64,000 nt of DNA from JANXQZ01 sp038225555 (GTDB taxonomy: Bacteria > Acidobacteriota > Terriglobia > Bryobacterales > Bryobacteraceae): positions 58,109 through 122,108 of the forward strand of contig JBBRRB010000016.1 of the NCBI GenBank assembly GCA_038225555.1. Reading direction: 5' to 3'. The position numbers and the translations under genes were made by a program. Below the pieces are notes generated by a model that saw only the letters and a program-made list of their open reading frames with translations, had not been told where the DNA came from and made no database searches. Shown here in pieces: positions 61,355 to 64,000 of the stretch (within the stretch, counting starts at the first letter, position 1; each line of letters starts with the position of its first letter).

Positions 61355-63424
61355 ATGAGTGACGATTTCTTCATCCCCGAAGAACGGCTCGTAACTTTAA
61401 AAGCTACCCGTGCGGGCCGCAGCAGTGAGGGCGGCTACAACTATCAGCGGGCTTACGGCGTTGCGCGGCTTGCCTCAATGCGCACGGCACAAACGCTGCT
61501 TGGCCTTCCTGATCATCCAGAGCGACTCCGTTACGACTGGGCTGATGATCTTGATGAGCTTCTCGGAGATGGTTGTGTGTGCTTCACGCAGTGTAAGCGG
61601 GTGGACGACATTGGAACGCCGGCCAAACTCGCGGACGTTTTGTCGGGCTTTGCACCTAAATGGCTGTGGGCTCCCGAAGCAAAGCGGGCACAAGTTCGCC
61701 TCCGATTGGTTAGCTGCGACCCACGGTTTATCCACGGTTTCACGAAAGAAAACGAGCGCCTCGAAGTGTGGGCAAATTTCCAGCCTCAACTGGCCACTGT
61801 CCCGTCCCCCCAGTCGGACCGGGCAAAATGGCAAAACGAAGCGGACTCAATCGGCCACAAGCAATTATTCGAAGCGCTTTGGCAGTCCTTGGAATTTGTT
61901 TATGTTGCCAAGAACGTGGTTACAAACGATCCGGTAGGCGTGATGCTGCCTGCAGAGCAAGCTGCGTTGCACCATCTCGCGGCTTGGAATGTAATTTGGG
62001 GGCGGACCCGAAAAGATGCGCTTAATCGCATGCGACGCCTGCTCCACGAGAACCTAATCGTATTCGACGCGACCGGACGGACGGATCCAACACTATCCAC
62101 ACGAGCGCCACGGACGATTGACGCAGCTGAAGTACGAGTAGTCTTGTTCGGGAAGGAGGAAGACGCTCCGCTGGTGCCATTCACCGTGGTGGACCGAATC
62201 CACCTTGCCGAGGCACGCAGTGTCGAACGCAAGAGGTTTTTGTTCGAAGCACCCGAATGGCACCACGTGGTGCACGGGACAGATGAGCAATTGAAGTTTA
62301 TCGAGCGCGACCAGACTGCAGCACTCGGGCAAATCATCCGCGAGCGACTCATTGCGCCTCTCGGGCGTGGGACAAGCAACCTGTCGGTTTTGTTCGTAAC
62401 TGGACCGCCAGGAGCGGGCAAGTCCACCCTCGTTCGCCGGGTCGTCGCACAACTGATCGAAGCGGGGGAGGTCGTAGTGGCTGATGCCGGGCACAATCTC
62501 GCTAATATCGTCCCGGGTGGTGTCGAGCGATACGTCCAGCAGGTCGCCAAGCTCGCCCAACAAGGCCGTCCGGTCCTGTTGGTGTTGGACGACCCATTAA
62601 GTGTGGAGTCCGAGTGGATTGAACTGCTCAGGCATTTGAAGCAACCGGGATTGCAACTCGCCGTGGTTAGCCCGACGCCGGATTTCTTGTATCACAAACA
62701 TAAACATGAGCTCAAAGGATTGCGCGTTTACACGTTTCCGGTCAATCCTCCGAGTGGGGCAGAGAAGCAATTACTCGCCCGAGTCTATGGACGCGCGCTC
62801 AACGAGGGCGAAGATCTGCCGGATGACTTTCTGGTCATGGTCGCCGAAGCGGCAGAAGGGAGGCGGTTTCCGGAGATCATGCAGCGCCTCTGGGAGACTC
62901 TCAACGGTGGTCAAGGCATCAGCGGCGATGTATCTTTCAAAGATTTACCCTGGCCGGCGCGTGCGTTTTGGCTCGTCTGCGCATTGCATCGGAGCTACAC
63001 CCCGTGCCCATTGCTCATCCTGCAAATAGCCTTGGATCAGAGTGGAGGAGCGGGCGGCTTGGATGTTTCCACCTCCTTGGCAAAGCTCAAGGCCCAGGGC
63101 GGCTGGAGCATCTTCCGGATCTTTCACAGCGGCACTTTTTGGTTCCGAGCCGCCGGCGAATTGGTTTCCACGGCCCACCAGAAGATCGCGTCGGTAGCAT
63201 GGGAAAAGCGTCCCGGAGAATGGCTCGATGAAGAGGCAAACCGCTTGTTGGCGCAGGCAACTTTCCGCACACCGGGGTCAGTGGATCTTGTTGCAGGGGC
63301 AGCGCGCATCCTGGCAACGAGTACCCCAAATCCCGAGTTCAAGCTGGCTGACGAGTTGATCGGGCAGGGGATGGAAGCCGCACAAAAAAAAGAACTAGAA
63401 ACGCGGGTTCCTGTAGCCTCGTAG
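61355..63424 (+). CDS. Cap4/DUF4297-like nuclease fused to a STAND P-loop NTPase (Avs-like)
   Basis: In this 689-aa protein, the N-domain (about 15-190) opens with GGYNYQRAYGVARL (26-39), followed by DDLDELL (64-70) and the catalytic-like FTQCKR with Q79-x-K81. This is a PD-(D/E)xK arrangement as in the Cap4/DUF4297 double-strand DNA nuclease found in Avs and CBASS effectors. A linker is followed by Walker A FVTGPPGAGKSTLVRR (about 347-362), Walker B PVLLVLDDPLS (about 406-416) and a helical STAND arm (to about 560). The encoded protein then stops early at 63424, inside what looks like a repeat region that continues in the -1 frame. The likely role is antiphage abortive infection by DNA cleavage. 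Confidence 0.75.
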   Translation: MSDDFFIPEERLVTLKATRAGRSSEGGYNYQRAYGVARLASMRTAQTLLGLPDHPERLRYDWADDLDELLGDGCVCFTQCKRVDDIGTPAKLADVLSGFAPKWLWAPEAKRAQVRLRLVSCDPRFIHGFTKENERLEVWANFQPQLATVPSPQSDRAKWQNEADSIGHKQLFEALWQSLEFVYVAKNVVTNDPVGVMLPAEQAALHHLAAWNVIWGRTRKDALNRMRRLLHENLIVFDATGRTDPTLSTRAPRTIDAAEVRVVLFGKEEDAPLVPFTVVDRIHLAEARSVERKRFLFEAPEWHHVVHGTDEQLKFIERDQTAALGQIIRERLIAPLGRGTSNLSVLFVTGPPGAGKSTLVRRVVAQLIEAGEVVVADAGHNLANIVPGGVERYVQQVAKLAQQGRPVLLVLDDPLSVESEWIELLRHLKQPGLQLAVVSPTPDFLYHKHKHELKGLRVYTFPVNPPSGAEKQLLARVYGRALNEGEDLPDDFLVMVAEAAEGRRFPEIMQRLWETLNGGQGISGDVSFKDLPWPARAFWLVCALHRSYTPCPLLILQIALDQSGGAGGLDVSTSLAKLKAQGGWSIFRIFHSGTFWFRAAGELVSTAHQKIASVAWEKRPGEWLDEEANRLLAQATFRTPGSVDLVAGAARILATSTPNPEFKLADELIGQGMEAAQKKELETRVPVAS
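63384..63391 (+). promoter_or_regulatory. A8 tract in slippery phase (frameshift site candidate)
   Basis: Eight consecutive A residues span codons CAA AAA AAA of the nuclease-STAND gene (residues 677-679), in the A_AAA_AAA phase that allows -1 slippage. The zero frame stops 31 bases later, while the -1 frame is open from 63352 to the window end (64000). Confidence 0.55.
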
Positions 63425-63432
63425 CAAAGCTG

Positions 63433-64000
63433 ATGTCTTGCCGCGTCGATTTGGTGCGGCAAATGTCTCCGTTGCTCCTTCAGCGATCGAATGGAAGCGA
63501 CGGATGGCTTGCTGCTCTACATTTATTTTTTCTGTCGGCAACTATCAAAGCGGAGCGTTCCTTCCCCAGCGCTATTAAGATGGGCACATTGATCGCCCAA
63601 GCCGATTTCTCAATCGCACCGATGCGAGCACTCAAGCTTTTCAAAGCGCTCAGAGAAAACGAATACCGCGTTGCGATCATTTCGCGCTTGACCGACAGCT
63701 TAGATGACAAGACCGCTTGGCGGATTGACTCAACGCTTTTGGCCTGGCTGATTTCCACCGCACCTCGATCTTCGATAGTTAACCGTCTCAGTCGGATTCA
63801 ATGGTGGCTTGCGGTACATGTGGATGATACAGCCGTTCGCACGCAGCATTTGGCCTTCATTCAGCAACTCCCAAAGGAAAAGCACTTTGACAAACTCCGG
63901 GAGCAGGCGGCGAATGACACCGAGAAATGGCTTGCGGTACATGTGGATGATACAGCCGTTCGCACGCAGCATTTGGCCTTCATTCAGCAACTCCCAAAGG
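63433..64000 (+). CDS. C-terminal helical-repeat part of the STAND protein in the -1 frame (partial, runs off window)
   Basis: Frame -1 relative to the upstream gene is open for 649 bases (63352-64000) with no stop. From ATG 63433 it gives 189 residues. From the A8 tract it would give a direct continuation. The product is helical (SAIKMGTLIAQADFSIAPM, RALKLFKALREN) and ends in two copies of a 41-residue unit beginning WLAVHVDDTAVRTQHLAFIQ. This is the kind of TPR/HEAT-like sensor region that follows the NTPase in STAND proteins, so I take it as the C-terminus of the same protein rather than a new gene. There is no good ribosome site before ATG 63433. Confidence 0.6.
   Translation, partial: MSCRVDLVRQMSPLLLQRSNGSDGWLAALHLFFLSATIKAERSFPSAIKMGTLIAQADFSIAPMRALKLFKALRENEYRVAIISRLTDSLDDKTAWRIDSTLLAWLISTAPRSSIVNRLSRIQWWLAVHVDDTAVRTQHLAFIQQLPKEKHFDKLREQAANDTEKWLAVHVDDTAVRTQHLAFIQQLPK
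63805..64000 (+). repeat. 123-bp tandem repeat, second copy truncated by window end
   Basis: The first copy starts at 63805 and the second at 63928. All 73 bases of the second copy inside the window match the first exactly. The period of 123 bases equals 41 codons, so the protein frame is kept. Perfect identity suggests recent expansion or an active repeat-homogenising process, or an assembly artefact at a contig end. Confidence 0.9.

Noticed and set aside
61120..61374. Small minus-strand ORF overlapping the nuclease-STAND start
   Set aside because: Composition is not protein-like and there is no ribosome site. It runs into the start of a well-supported gene.
63730..63990. Minus-strand ORF with duplicated peptides at the right edge
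   Set aside because: The duplication is the antisense of the 123-bp repeat. The plus-strand frame is open and continuous.
63805..64000. CRISPR array
   Set aside because: Only two copies, 123-bp period, coding in frame, with no spacer-repeat structure.

Overview
The window is a GC-rich bacterial chromosome segment that most resembles Acidobacteriota of the Bryobacterales/Solibacter type. This is an inference from gene content, not from a search. The supporting genes are a cytochrome c/WD40 + PPC + DUF1549/DUF1553 + DUF1501 operon, a bactofilin, a fused Ser/Thr kinase-cyclase-TolB-TPR regulator, a small reaction-centre-type cytochrome c, and a TonB/ExbB/ExbD/ExbD cassette beside tgt-yajC-secD-secF. 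No rRNA, tRNA, CRISPR array or transposase was seen.

Layout. 0-7.2 kb: the start of accB coupled to an Xaa-Pro peptidase gene, a quinone oxidoreductase, a pentapeptide-repeat protein, a GMC oxidoreductase with its small subunit, and a methyltransferase. 7.2-15.4 kb: bactofilin, a beta-propeller protein with an apparent CTG start behind a folded leader, tsaE-nnr-K+ channel, a pteridine-reductase-like SDR and a Gly/Tyr-rich exported protein. 15.4-20.4 kb: a candidate structured RNA, a glycosyltransferase, and an exported-protein cassette (DsbA-like, frameshifted Cys-rich/calcium-module protein, beta-propeller). 21-28 kb: the four-gene DUF1501-type operon. 28-33.5 kb: amidohydrolase, sixA, O-antigen ligase, SDR, cytochrome c, pyrD-ridA. 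33.6-39.2 kb: the kinase fusion, then scpA-scpB-rluB and a CoA-binding protein. 39.2-47.2 kb: TPR lipoprotein, exbD-exbD-exbB-tonB, secF-secD-yajC-tgt. 47.3-52 kb: a UvrD-like helicase with a RelE-like front domain, and an M2 peptidase.

52-64 kb is the accessory part. It holds two separate STAND-type loci around ordinary genes (RND adaptor, amidase, YVTN propeller). The first is a translationally coupled pair, an AAA-type ATPase and a NACHT NTPase (52368-55939). The second is a Cap4/DUF4297-like nuclease fused to a P-loop STAND NTPase (61355-63424). Its reading frame appears to continue in the -1 frame, through an A8 tract in slippery phase, into a helical-repeat region with a 123-bp perfect tandem repeat that runs off the window. 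These two loci are the best candidates for undescribed antiphage systems. The frameshift plus recent repeat expansion at the second is the most unusual signal in the window.

All calls come from reading the sequence and from family knowledge. No database search or folding program was run.
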